Positions 1 through 12,918 of a DNA stretch of 64,000 bases are shown piece by piece. The notes below the pieces were generated by a model. It made no database searches, had not been told where the DNA came from, and saw nothing but the letters and a program-made list of their open reading frames with translations. Origin of the DNA: Steromphala cineraria (taxonomy: Eukaryota; Mollusca; Gastropoda; Trochida; Trochidae); NCBI GenBank assembly GCA_916613615.1, contig OU744724.1, forward strand, positions 25,406,171 through 25,470,170, in the 5' to 3' direction. The position numbers and the translations under genes were made by a program. Position 1 is the first letter of the stretch, and each line of letters opens with the position of its first letter.

Positions 1-3000
1 GAAAATGGATATAATAAAGCTTTAAAGCTCCGAAGGGCATTGTCCTTATTAGGGGCAACAAATTCACCACAAATTCTAATCATATTTTTTAAAGTAGTCT
101 GTATACAACAAATCAGTTTTTTATGCTTTTTAAATAATATGGAAATAAATTTAGATTTTAAGGGCGCGGCCCACGTGAAAAGATCTCACTTATTCACATC
201 AGCAGGTAGTTAAAACCTTTGCAAGATAAATTATCTATGAATGTGTAATTAAAAGGAAGAAAAAATAATTCCTTTAAAACGATTAAAAAACCGTAATTCA
301 TGGGGGTAATTCACGTGCATGTATGTTTCAAATTTATGTTTTACATTATATCAGACATATTAAATACAGACAAACTGACAGGCACGCAGACAAACCGATA
401 CATTTTGTTATTTGCCATATATAGTTCAAAGTCTCTTTCTTACAAAGATGAAACACACATCTTTCAATGATGTTTAAGATCAAATGTTTTTTAGGAAAAG
501 TGTTTAAAGTATTAAAGGGACATTCCTGCCCATATGTCCGTTTCAGTGGTGATGGGGTAGACCCTTCTACTTTCCCTGACTCCTGAGCTTTTATGCCCCA
601 CCCCCTGGGAAGGTTGGGGTAATATCTAAATATCCTCGCATTTTTGAGGTAAAAAGAATCTGAACCCTTTCCCATTTACAATTCTAATTACAGGGTAGAT
701 CCCTAAAAAGAATAAACTGTTGGGGAAGGGGATTCCCTTTTTCTCCCATCCCAATCCAAATCCCCTTGCTCTCCCTCTCCCACACCACCTCCCCCCTTTT
801 CTTTAAAAAAATTGTCAACCGAAAATCTTACTGTTCAGGGAGGGGGGCCCGGCCCCCCCACTTTCAAAGGTGGGGGGGCCCGTTCATCTCATTTTTCCTT
901 CCCCCTAAAATACAGAGTTAAAGTGACTTTTTCTATAAAAAAAATTCTTGAAAGGTGGGGGGGCAGGGGCAGGCCCCCCCTGTGCCCCCCCTGTTCCTAC
1001 GCCTATGCCAATACATTGATAAAATATACATCTCGTTAGTACCACCTTATCTATCTCTGTAATTTTCTTTTATGACGACCGGACACCTGTCATTTTATAC
1101 GTTGTGTATCTATAGCAATGAAAGTGCGAAATGTCTAGTCGTATGACGTAAACAGTGACATAACTGTCCGGGCACTAACTAACTTGTCATCACAATAGGC
1201 GACAGATTGTCTGGCCTAGTGACCAACGAATTTGTACATAACAGTGACCGCCGACTGTCTTGGTATCTTACTGCAGACCGAATGTCTAGACTAGTGACTT
1301 ACGTATTCGTACATGGCAGGGACCGCCAATTGTCCTGGCACCTTTCTGCAGACAAAATGTTAACCAATGATATTGAAGAATATAATCCGACCAATGAAAA
1401 GCAGAAAAAGAATGTAAATTTATTTCATAGGACTCCCCTTCATCACTACATGTTAAACCTTGATGGATCATGTATGATGTTAACAAATACAGTGGATCAT
1501 ATACATGGATGCTTCTAGCAGGTATGTTTTATCGTGTTCAATACGAGTTAAGGAAATACCCCCCCCCCCCCCTCATTCAATATTTCGTAAAAAATATGAT
1601 AAGATGAAAGAGAAGCTACCATACCTTTGTGTAGGTTTATTCGTAGAGGAAACGGGTTCGTAGATGGGATTTTTACAGGTTCGTAATGAAAAACAGTGTT
1701 TCGTATAGAGTGACAAATTGTGAAATAAGTTCATATAAGCAATAAATTATCATTGTAAATGATAGTATACAAATTCAAAGGAGAATAATTGTACATCCAA
1801 TGTATAAATACGATCGAAGTTATGTCTTGTATAAATAAACTGAGTAGATACTTTGTAAATATTACATCAAACTATATAATATATATTCACAATATTAAAT
1901 GAAAATTTAAAAACCTCCACAAAGCTTTTTTCCCTGAAAAAAATCGGTCATGAAGGGGATTCCCCTGTCAAAACTACGACCGCATCTCGCTGGGCCAGTG
2001 CCCAGTCTTCACCACGTGACCTTGCTACCCGCTAAATCAATTACGTAACGGTCTCATTAACGGTGGTCAATTCGACTTGACCCACGAGCGCATTGTGCCC
2101 CTGGTGTGCATCTTATATTTTGTTATGGGAATTTTTATGTTTCTACATTTTAATGTTTGAAGTTAAATGAAGCTATGGGTGTGCATCCTTTATTTTGTCT
2201 TAAATTCTATGATTGAAACATTGAGGCCCCTTTTTTGGCGGGGGCATATCTGTGTCCCATGGACACAAATTTTCAAGTTTTTCTTAAACCGTTACCGTAA
2301 CATCTTTTCATTTAACATTCAATAGTCATTTCCAATGGAAATACACATTAATTCCTTCATTCATTATCCACCGATCAACGGTCGAGAACACCAACGATTC
2401 CATGATTCAATCCTTCTGATGACATACTTCGCCCGACCGATTGCATCAAAATTGCACATCAGATTATTTCCAAATCGTCTATCCTATGAGATGAGCAGTG
2501 GCAAATTACTATTGGTTTGGTGAATTTCTTGATATTTTAAAAATAAATACCTTTTGCACTTAGTCATTTTAAAATATTTGAATGACAGATTGAGAAAATT
2601 CGTCTGATTATTTGGCCTTATGGCATGGCATGGTGTCCTGCGTTCTTCCGTCCATCCGTCCGTAAACTTTGTGAATTTTAAACCTATTTTCCTCTTCGTC
2701 CAACCATCATGTGTTTTGCAATAAAGTATAGTTTTGTCCAGAACTATCATAACCTCAGACTACTTGGCCATGGGTATCGTGTTTTAACTATAACGGTTCA
2801 GGCAAAACTATTCTTTATTGCAAAACAAATAATGGTTAGGGTTACTTTATTACTTAATTAGACATCCCTTAAAAATTTTACAAGCTATCTAAAAGTCTTG
2901 TTTTTAAAGATAATAGATTACTTTAGTTTTTATTATAAATGTTTAAGGTACATCCATTGAATTTAAATCATCTTAAATTAGTATATATTAATACACAATA

Positions 3001-3899
3001 CATGTCATAAATGAGAAAAACATGTCTTGTTTTAACTGACGAATATAACATGTCATTCTTGATTATCTAAAGGTCTTTGACATAGTGAAGGACCACATCA
3101 AATTCCACCATTATCATAAACCAACTTTCTTTGAATCTTCTAAAGATCTGTGACAGTCAAAGTCCATCGACTAAAAACATCATAAAGAAGGAGAAGCTCC
3201 TGTAAATTGCAGATTGCTTTACTTTGCTTGTTTTCACATTTAATCCATCAGTGCAAGTATTATAACACTGAAAACAACCGAGAAAATAATTGTTTGAAAA
3301 GATTTGACAAACTTAATTAATCGAGGTGAACCAACAGTCACAAAAAGAGCGTTGGTTATTGGCTGTAGCAAGGGAGATAACTAGTGGTTACAAATAATGG
3401 CCAGAAAAGTCAAGGTTCGACAGCAAGGGTTAGATAAGCCTGGTCCGCGACTGGTGTCTTAACTTCTGCAAAGGGAGGTGGTCTCCTTGAGAATCTTTAG
3501 GGGCACTGGCCATTTTGCAAAACATCTCTGGTCTGTAAAAGAGACAACTGATAGGATATAGTCCACGTTCCAGACAGGCTGTGACTGACGAAGGACTAGA
3601 TGGCAGTATCTATAATATGTTAAGAGTTTAGTCAGTAAAATACCAACCAATCTCTTTTGTAAACAAGTTGTCACTCTCATAAATTTGTCGCTAAAAATGG
3701 TTCAATACTGCTAATAGAGTGTAATTGATTAATTTACACATTGGAGATAACTTATTCTCCACCACAGTTCACACAAGATTGTTCAGTATTGCATAATTGC
3801 CGCAAGCAATGCAGTCATCAACCTTTTGGAACCATCTCTATTGGCTGTTTCAATGAAAGACATGGAGTATGAAATGACCAATCAATGATGAGTATGAAG
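1..3899. other. Intergenic region downstream of the RDH13-like gene, no gene recognised
   Basis: No coding exon with recognisable homology or splice signals was found. Visible contents: a GGGACATTCC-type repeat around 505-665; G/C homopolymer-rich low-complexity sequence at 840-1000; a roughly 80-100 bp imperfect tandem repeat at about 1150-1365, which makes the open frame there look repetitive; a C run near 1559; and a TCCGTCCATCCGTCCGTAAAC fragment at about 2649-2670 that resembles the AGCTCACC-type elements found elsewhere in the window. Confidence 0.6.
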
Positions 3900-6800
3900 T
3901 CATGTGATCCTGGTCCACTTCTCACTGACTGCCCAGAGTCTTTTGGCGGCAATTTTGTCAATGGCATTTGGAGCTGTCAGGGGAAGTTCCTTGCAGTCAC
4001 TGAAAAAAAATGAGATAACGGCATGGAAAACAAAAATATATACATTTTTTTTGTCTATAATATCACCAGCTATAGGTACCTGGCACCAATTTGGGGAGTG
4101 GGAATGTGGGCAAACTTTTCATTTTTATAGCTCAGTGGGGGATGTTAGATGTCAAATCAATACAAAAGTATTAGGGAAGAAGTGTGAGGTGGGCTAAATT
4201 TTCTGTTTCTTTGCCAAGTGGGGAGGTGGGGGTTGGGGCTTCTAGTGAGAGGAAAAGGGAAAGGAAAATTGTTCTTACTTATGCTTTTCCCGGTTGTTTT
4301 ATTATCATTACATACATTATATTAGACTGATGAGCAACAAAAGCCATGGTCTCTTGTATATGAAGTATGAAATCTTTGGTCAGGAAAAAGTTGGGCCCAG
4401 TCCAAACTTTTGGTGATAAATGTAATCTACACAAGGTTATTGTGAGTTCTGTTTCCATGGATACGGAGGGATGAATGGACAGACAGCCCATTTTAATATC
4501 CCCTGGCAAATTCATTTGTTAAGAGGGTATAAAAAAGCTTGAAGTTAGGAACCTGAAGTATTTGCCAGACACGGCCTCAAGATCAGAGTCGAGGGTGCAA
4601 TAAAGGGACGTCTGCGCCCCCTGGAGGGGAGTCTTCATGAGCAGCCAGGTGGCGGGGTAGAGGAAGAAGCTTGAGATGTAGGACTTGGAGATGCTGAGAT
4701 GTCGACCCAACTCTGTCTTCACAACCCCCGGGTTGACTGCATTACATGTTACTCTTGTTCCTGGAGAAGGGAAAACTTTATGTGACACAAGGTGATATGA
4801 TGAAATGATAAAAAGAAGCAGAGAGAACAAAATATATCTTGATTTGCTCAGGCATCTGTTTCACAAAATTCTAAATTGACCTTGACTAACTTAATCTTGA
4901 TTTCCTCAGGGTCTTGTTGCACATAATTATAAATTGACCTTGACTTACTTTTAAGTAGCCATGTGCAATTTCAAAAGATCTGTTTATTGTAATGATCTTA
5001 TTGTTTTGCACAGTTTCAATGGTGGTGATAAACTACCCGTAATGGTAGTAATGAAATTAATTAATGATTAATTAATTCAATGAGCCCACCCTCATCTGCA
5101 CAAGTATGGTTACCACAATGTTGTCACTCAGGTCCAAAGAATGATTAAATGACTCTGGTGTTGACCTTAATGATGCTAAGGGGTCAAGCTTGATGTTATG
5201 AATCAATTAGATAACTGAGTCATGGGTCTGACTTAGTCTTCACCTTAGCAGGCTAAAATCATGTCTTCACATGGCACTATGATTTGAGGCACCATGTTTG
5301 GCAAAGAATTTGCAAATAGAAGAAATATGTTTATATTTAACATAGAATTAGATGAAAATGGTATTAGATATAGCATGCACTATGATAACACTGAATAGCT
5401 CCAAATTTGGATTTAATTAAATGGAATGGAACATTTCAAAATTAAACGTTGAAATGAACTTAAATGAAATCATAATGGATTTCGATTCCAAAAGGTTTGA
5501 ATGGAGTGAAACAAATTGAAATTGAAAGGGATAGTGAAAAGCACTGAATATATAAAACAGAACCATCTTTACCCTCTAATCGTTTTGCAAGTTCGGTAGT
5601 GAAGAGAATATTTGCAAGTTTGCTCTGTTCGTAGGCAGCAGCTGGGTTGTAAGAATTTGCACTGTTCAGATCGTCAAAGTTGATGGATCCTCGTGCGTGG
5701 GCGAGACTTGACACATTGATGATTCGACTCGGAGCAGACGCCTTCAGCTTGTCTAGGAGCAGACGGGTCAACAGGAAGTGACCTAGGGGAGGAATTTTGA
5801 TCTATTCAGATTGAATTAATTATTACAGGAATAATTTAACTAAAGAACATATTCCCTTAGCTCCTACACCTACCCTGGTAGCAACATTGACGGATCCAGA
5901 AGGTTGGCCCCCGGATGCGCGCTCTGTCCAAGAGAGTTCTAACTATTGTAAATGTTAAGAGGCATTTACACGATAAAAACTTTATTATCCATATTTTTTA
6001 TTTTCTCAATCGGCTTGATGGATTGTTGACACCTTTTGTAGATCCAAAGTAATCATATAAATCCTGTATCCGGCTATCCGCCCCTGTATCAATCAAGCCA
6101 AAACTTGGTAAGGCAATATATTACCGGCAACTAAATGACTTCTATCTGTCACAAAGTAATATTCATTAAGGGGGATGTGTTGATTAAGCATAAACTAAGA
6201 GATGTAATCAATCTCAAATTAAGGAAAAATAGTATATGTTTACTTATTTTCAGGTAATTAAGGATCTTATGTTAGATTAACTACACATTTATGTAAGGAA
6301 ATGTGGATCCAATCTCTCCTTAAGCTAAAGACTTATAAACTTTGTCTTGTCATGCAGAAAAAAGGCTTGCCACACTCATAGCACCAATGCATATCTTCAC
6401 TTTAGACTGCCTTACACTTTACACAAATGTTCCCACCAGGGATTATATTATTTTATTACCAAGGTGATTGACTCCTAGTTGAAGCTCAAAGCCGTCCTCT
6501 GTGAGAGTTTTGGGACATCTCATCACCCCTGCATTGTTGATCAGGATATCAACATGTCGTTCATCTTGAACACAGAAAAACTCAAATATTAGAAGAAACA
6601 CAAATATAAATGGATTCGCTCTAAGGAGATCTTAAAAATCAGGCACTTGTGTCATAAACATTTCATTTCATGGACACTCATGTAATATCCTATATGTAAC
6701 CTATGCCTTGTAGATGGGTAAAGAGCATCTTCCTACGCAAAGCCTAAAACGTCAGTTCCTGAACTGTCAGTTTTATGTCTTGCTGCAGAGCCTTGAGTTT

Positions 6801-9800
6801 TCTGTGCTTGCTCTCTTGCCTGTAGGGTCTGCAGCAAGGCTTAACATGACAGAGTGGAAACAGGCGTTTCAGGCTTTGCATGGGAAGATGAGCAAATAAT
6901 AATACTTTATATCATTTAAATTTTATTTTCATTGCTATTCTTTAGCAAGTAATCTTTACAAGTTTTGCTCCTTGAAATGAACTCAAATCTGCTTTACCAA
7001 TCAAACTTGAATTATAATCTCATCATGTCTTAGTAAAAACAAACAGAGGTTGTCTTGCCATTTCTGATTTTACAAAATAATCAGGAAAAATTTATGCAAT
7101 TACACAGCCTTTGTAACCCATTGGTGACAAGCTTGCTAGTAAATTAAATATTCCAATTATCATAGATAGTACAATACAACAATACAATACAATATAGTTT
7201 ATTTAAGTCTCACCATTTGTACAACAGGGGTAAAATACAGCGGTTAAAATGCGATATGTAAAAGCACAAATGCCACCCAAAAGGGTTATGAGAGACTATA
7301 TATGCTATAAAGCTTAAAATCAGTATAGGTAAGTATAAGTATAAGTTTATATATACATAAGTGTAGTAAGAAGTAAAGAAATGTAAATTGCACTATAAGG
7401 ATGCATAAATTATGTTATAAGCTTATAAGATAATAATCTAAAAAAGTATGTATACAAAAAGTAGCTGATAAGATACGGTATATATAACAAAGGTAAGTTA
7501 TACATAAAATAATTTCCTGCGCATAAACATTTTGAAGCACATGCTTCCTAAAAGCGGCATATAACAATTATAGTTTAAAATAGTAATATCTACAGGTGTT
7601 TGATAAAATATGTTACTGAGATAAGAAGTGCGAATATCATCATAAAGGGGGCAATATAAAAGAAAGTGGGTTTCGTCTTCAACTTGGTCAGTGCAATATT
7701 TACAGAAGCGTTGTGTGGCAGGGATAGGAGGGGAGCAGTATCGGCCCGTTTCTATCTCGAGTTTTAGTGATCCACATCTCAAGGAAGCAAGTATTTTTCG
7801 TTGGTGTCTTGGTAGTTCTGTGTAGCCTTCAGTGCACAATTCAGTCTTAAAACGTTTAAAAGTTCTGAGTTTAGGTGTCGATTCCACGCTGTCTTTCCAT
7901 AGCTGTTTGTCAATAGAGACCAGTTTGGCTAAAATCTTATGTACAACCCATGATGAAGATCTAACAGTGGTATTCAATATATCTGTCAGCCCGAGGTCAC
8001 TGTAGATACGCTGCACTTTTTTCTCCCAGGACTTTCCTCGTGTGAGTGACCACTGGTGGATTCTGCGGGTCAGTCTTGTCGGTGGCATACGCTGTAGCCT
8101 GCACCACAGTCGGGCAGCTTCCAAGTATAACTTCAGCTGACAGTCCAGCCACCCCATATCTCCTCGTACAGCAGTGTTACAGGTGTTTCTTGATACTCCG
8201 AGGAAGACACGACATGCTCTGTTCTGTATGGTGTAGACTTCCTTGTACTTGTTGACTCCCCACAGACCAGAACAGTAAGTTAAAACAGGTTGAACAATGC
8301 TTTCATAGAGTCGGGTAAAAACATCATAGTGCATATCACCAAGGTTGTAATATTTGTGACACAGATAGCCTAAAGCATGTGAAGCAGATTTAACCAGTTC
8401 TTTCACAGCATAGCGTAAGTCACAGTGCACGTGCAGCCACACTCCAAGGTAACGGTAGCTATCTGCATAATCGAGTGTCACGTGTCCACAGTGGAAAGTC
8501 CCGTTGTATTGAATCACGCTTTTCATTCTGAAATGTACAACGTTTGTCTTGCTTGCGTTAATGGTGACTCGCCATTTCTTTGTCCACAGATAAAGCTTGT
8601 TCAGTAGCACTTGTAGGCTTTCAGGATCAGGGCTGAGTAAAACAATGTCGTCTGCATATAATAAAACGGAAACGTTAAAATTGTCAATTTCTATACCACA
8701 ATTGCACTCCTTAAGTTCCGTAGCAAGATCATTTATATATATAGCAAAAAGAGTGGGTGATAAAACGCATCCTTGCTTCACACCAGATTCCACGGGGAAG
8801 ATATCAGTTTCATAGCTGTTAACTTGCACAGAACACAACACATTGTCGTAGAGTGATCTAATAGCCTGTAGGATATTGCCCGTTACACCATTCTCCATGA
8901 GTTTGAACCACAACAAGTCTCTATTCACAGTGTCAAATGCCTTCTTAAAATCGATAAAACAAGTATAAGTTGACTTTTTGCTGTTTTTTCTGTTATTTAC
9001 AATACTGTATAAACTATATACATGATCAAGACAGGAGCGTCCTCTTCTAAAACCGTTCTGTTCGTCGACCAATATGTCCCGGGACTCAAGGTATTTACAT
9101 AGTCGTTGATTGATGACGTCAGCGTATATCTTTGATGGTATAGATAGAATAGTCAGTGGTCTGTAGCTGAGAGGGTCACGTGGGTCAGCATCTTTGCTCT
9201 GCTTGGGTATTGGTTTTATTTTCCCTTGGTTCCAAGTGATCGGTACATGGCCTGTATTAAAACTGTAAGATATGATTTTATACATGAGATCAGCACACAC
9301 ATCATTTTTCAGAACAATACTTGGGATGTTGTCAAGTCCGGCAGCCTTTCCAACCTTAGCCCGATTTATCGCATTCACAACTTCTTCTCTCGTGATAGGA
9401 ACATTCAGAATAGAAACAGTCTCTGGTTCATTATGAACGTTACTCAGTTTCTGTTGAACACTGATAAGATGCTCGTTATCGAATCTATCACAGTCACTCA
9501 AAGGGCTGTACAATGACCTGTAATAGTCAAAAGGTTTTTTTGGAAATAATGTTGATAGAAGTTCTTCCAAGTGGGTCACCCCTTTCACGGCCAATTTATC
9601 AAAACGAAATTCAAAGGTTAATTGAACTTGACTCTTAATGAGTCTGTCTATGAGACTGTCTAAATGTTTGTCTAGGGCCCAATGGAGTCGTGAGGCAAGC
9701 TGCTAGACTGTACTCACTCTCATTCACAGCTTTGGCGAAAGCTCTGATGGACCCGACGGATGAAAGATCAAGCAGCTGACACTTGAGGTTACGGTTTGCT

Positions 9801-11616
9801 GTTTCCACGACGATCTCTGCCCGAGCCTGCTCACACTTGTCTAAATCCCGACATCCCATAATTATCCTCCCTCCTGGGTAGAAGGAAGAATATGTTGATC
9901 ATGGGGATATTCAGTAACCATAATTGTAATTGTACTGAGATGAATAATTCTATTTCATTAAAAACATAATAATAAACATGAACTCAAAAAGCATGGGATG
10001 TCCTTCATTAAAATTTTAAAACGAAAGTCCTGTACGGAAAAAAGGTCCTCGAAACATTCTAAAGAAAATCCCAAAACTTACTTTCCATGCAAATAAAACT
10101 TCTAGATGAAATAACCTCTTCAAATTCAATTGGTGAATATGCCAGAATCCATGCTTTGATTGGTCACCGAAGAGAAAACATTATTTGTATTTAATTTAAA
10201 AAAAAAAAATTTCATCTGAATTATTCAAATTTTTACAGTGCGTATCACATCCTCGATAATACAGAGTCAACTTGCTGATAATTCTCCACAATAGACCCTT
10301 GATCAAAGGTGTTCTTTTGTTTCTCTATTGAACTGATAACATAAAAACACAATTGGAAACCAATTTCTACCGACGCTTTACTGTTTAACGACAAATCGGA
10401 GGTGTGTCATGATTGAAACCATCTGATAGGCCCGCTGACTGAGGCAGCAGAGACAGCTGATTGGATGTAGGAAAAGTATCGCTTGAGCCCATCTAGGGTC
10501 CGTATTGTGGAGAACTAATGTTAACTCTAGATTATCGAGGATGGGCATATCACTACCTCTCCTAGCCAGTTCCTTGGCGGTTTGCTTCCCAATACCAGTG
10601 TTTGCTCCTGTTATGACGACTGTTTTCCCTGCTATTCTCTCCTTTCCACTATACTTCCCTCCTCCCATATAGTCTCTGAAGTAAAAGAAAGAATGTTTAT
10701 AGGGTGTTACCTTACATAGGTATACTACTCAAAATAATATAAGGAACACACAAGTGATGTTTATCATTTGCACCAACTTCAAATGTCTGCAGCTCAAAAG
10801 GAAACCCTTTGTTTAAAATATTGTTTTACCCATATGCCATCTTCCGCACGCATCGGGCGAGATATGCATTTACAAGAAATTCATATTCACCCTTGCGACA
10901 ACTCGAAGGGAAGGCTGTGACAGGAAGTAGCCTGATTATTGAGCTATGGTGTAGGCCAATCAAAAGCGAGGATATGTTTGAATTGAGCACACAAAAATGT
11001 AATAAAACGATGCGATTTCTAAATAGAATCTGAGAGATACAGCCTTATTCTATGCAGTATTTTGGTTACCTATATTCACGCATCGTTTTTATGACTGTTA
11101 TCACAACGTAACTAAGGAATTAATTAGAAATTAATGGACTGACGCAAGGGACGTTACTCTGTTTGTCCTACAGGGGGCGCTGATAGAGTCACAGCTTTCC
11201 CGTCGAGTTGTCGCAAGGGTGAATATGAATTTCTTGTAAATGCATATCTCGCCCGATGCGTTCGGAAGATGCCCATATGCATACCTGACAAAAAATTACT
11301 TATTATACTATTTATGATATATATTAATTCAAAAGTCTCTACACTTGATTTCAGTTTCTAGGCCGACACAAAGTGTCACCAGATCTACATTTCATAATTC
11401 CTTTTGGATAATGAGATAAGTACACAATTTCAACTTTCTATGCCTGTTTGTTTTGGGAAAAGATGAAAATAGGTTTTAGGGTGTGGCCCCTATTAGGCTG
11501 TGCATTCAGAGTCATATGTTTACAGACACTTACTTGATAAGGATACCTCCACCAACAAGTGTCCCAAGAACACTTAGATGGATGGAATATTTTGGGAGTC
11601 TATAACCTGGTGCCAT
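3900..11616 (-). CDS. RDH13-like: RDH13-like retinol dehydrogenase (SDR family), 7 coding exons
   Basis: NADP(H)-dependent short-chain dehydrogenase related to vertebrate RDH13/RDH12, which interconvert retinoids or other lipid aldehydes and alcohols on membranes. Coding exons read 5' to 3' on the minus strand: 11616-11534, 10675-10557, 9873-9718, 6564-6460, 5782-5573, 4760-4553, 3999-3900. All introns are GT-AG, the phases join, and the sum is 981 nt (326 aa). Residues 10-27 form a hydrophobic N-terminal anchor followed by KDYMGGG, as in RDH13. TGANTGIG (50-57) binds the cofactor, GCRD suggests NADP(H), NNAG is at 129-132, and the catalytic set is S179/S180, Y205 and K209. The ending SDCK...AKRLW resembles RDH12. 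Start chosen because [18 protein letters not shown] aligns with the RDH13 N-terminus. A truncated LINE lies in intron 3 and fold-back repeats in introns 1 and 2. The ortholog assignment among RDH11-14 is inferred; the SDR7C-type family is secure. Confidence 0.9.
4843..4952. repeat. Short direct duplication in an RDH13-like intron
   Basis: Two imperfect copies of a roughly 60-70 bp stretch containing AAATTGACCTTGACT follow one another inside intron 5, just upstream of exon 6 on the coding strand. No function is apparent. Confidence 0.45.
7168..9606 (-). mobile_element. 5'-truncated LINE with reverse transcriptase, in RDH13-like intron 3
   Basis: A single open frame (about 9600 down to 7498, roughly 700 codons) encodes a non-LTR reverse transcriptase. 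Visible motifs: [18 protein letters not shown] (motif A), [13 protein letters not shown] (motif B), the YADDIVLL catalytic box (motif C), and a C-terminal CKYC...H...C zinc-knuckle-like motif. There is no endonuclease domain and the frame opens at TTG rather than ATG, so the copy is 5'-truncated and probably dead on arrival. Past the stop, the minus strand carries an AATAAA and a (TATTG)n tail at about 7168-7200, typical of LINEs that end in short tandem repeats. It has the same orientation as the host gene. It resembles the CR1/L2/Jockey group; the exact clade is not assigned. Confidence 0.88.
10243..10548. repeat. Fold-back (MITE-like) inverted repeat in RDH13-like intron 2
   Basis: About 50 bp at 10247-10303, including CCTCGATAAT and TTCTCCACAATA, recurs inverted at 10492-10546. 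The spacer is about 190 bp. The right arm ends a few bases from the exon 2 splice donor (10556), so the hairpin lies against a splice site. Confidence 0.65.
10830..11280. mobile_element. MITE with about 90-bp terminal inverted repeats in RDH13-like intron 1
   Basis: The left arm (10830-10921) contains CGGGCGAGATATGCATTTAC and TTGCGACAACTCGA. The right arm (11188-11279) is nearly its exact reverse complement. The internal sequence (about 265 bp) has no open frame. Arm similarity this high implies recent insertion, or strong hairpin-forming capacity in the pre-mRNA. Transposon superfamily not identified. Confidence 0.75.
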
Positions 11617-12918
11617 TTACCTGAAATATAATAAAATAGATATGTTTATATACTTTTACCATTGCAAAGGGGCCCATCTGTTAAAAGTTGCGCAAATAAC
11701 CCCTTGAGGGAATCTTCCCAAAATTTCTACAGCTTTAAACAACATATGGACCGCTGCACCACTTATCTCCTGCCTCTTACCTCAGGTGCACTAAATGGAA
11801 TAGTCCATTTGAGAGAATTGACATTCTTGTTGTATACAAATCTGTCAAGTAAGACCTGTGGTGTTCCTTTCTGTTAAGTTACAAACTCTACTTTTCTTAT
11901 GCCAGCCATTTTGCATGTAATGATTAACTATAGCTAATTAACAAGCTAGGAACAACACAGAATTTCAGCTTTCATTACTATCAAATCACATAGGTTTACC
12001 AGAGATAGTCATGGCGAGCACTGCATCGTCTACGAATAGAGCATTCTAGTAATATCTCAAATAAAGAATGAATAATAATATTTATTACTCTCCCGATGAA
12101 GATATCGCTGTTTAATAAATCTACCATATGTGTCATAACATTGCGCTCAGACCGAATGACATCATAATTGAAAAAGATTATGTCACAATGTCAGCGGGCC
12201 GGTCGTGATGGTCATGTTGGCGAATTTCCTTATATTTTGACGATTGAATTAAGCCAGTAATAAATAAAATACTAAATGACGTCCCATAACATTTTAATAA
12301 AAACTCTTGATTGGTATATAACCCATTCACTCATTTCATAAAAATGTTATGAAATGTGATGTTGTTTAGTATTCTCTATAGTCTAAACTGTATATTAATC
12401 TAGGACAAAATATTAATTTATACAAATATCAATAGTTAAAAATAGGCTAAAATTATTATTTTAATATCATTAATTATGTATTTTGAATAATGGCATTTTT
12501 TTATTTACAAATTTCTTCCATATCATTCTCAATCATAATGAGTAAAATTTGTATTAACTAAAACATATGTCATAAACGAAATTTTTATCAGCAAATTATC
12601 TTTTCATCATCAAAATTCAATCAATGAACAAATATTATCATTTAGCAGAAATATAACGAAATCGTAATATATCAATTTCTGTAATACACAAAAATTATCT
12701 GATACCTATATTTGCAACATAATCAGTATTTATAACAATATTTGGTAACAGAGGCATGACCTTACGTTTTTGTGTTTGGACCCTGGCTCAGAAAAGAGGG
12801 GAGCAGTTCGGAGTTATCCGCCCTTAGACATTCCAGAGTTACCGTTCCTTGGTCCAGCAACAACCGGTTGGGCGTGTTTCTTTGAGCAACTTTTACTGTT
12901 CAGTGATCTTCATTCGTC
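11617..12918. promoter_or_regulatory. Shared intergenic interval between two head-to-head RDH genes
   Basis: About 1.3 kb separates the two divergent start codons, so both promoters must lie here unless distant 5' UTR exons exist. No gene was found inside. AT-rich stretches dominate 12240-12740, and a more mixed segment near 12130-12230 contains TGACATCA- and GTCACAAT-like half-sites. No defined TATA box or initiator could be assigned. A bidirectional promoter is inference from geometry. Confidence 0.45.

Noticed and set aside
346..675. 109-codon open frame on the minus strand
   Set aside because: Overlaps a repeat-like region and has no recognisable domain or splice context.
1207..1518. Open frame with an internally repeated amino-acid pattern (RLSW-LTADRM / QLSW-LSADKM)
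   Set aside because: The pattern is the translation of a roughly 80-100 bp DNA tandem repeat; no independent sign of coding.
9590..9606. Methionine start for the LINE protein
   Set aside because: The codon is TTG on the minus strand and the endonuclease domain is missing, so it is a truncation point, not a start.
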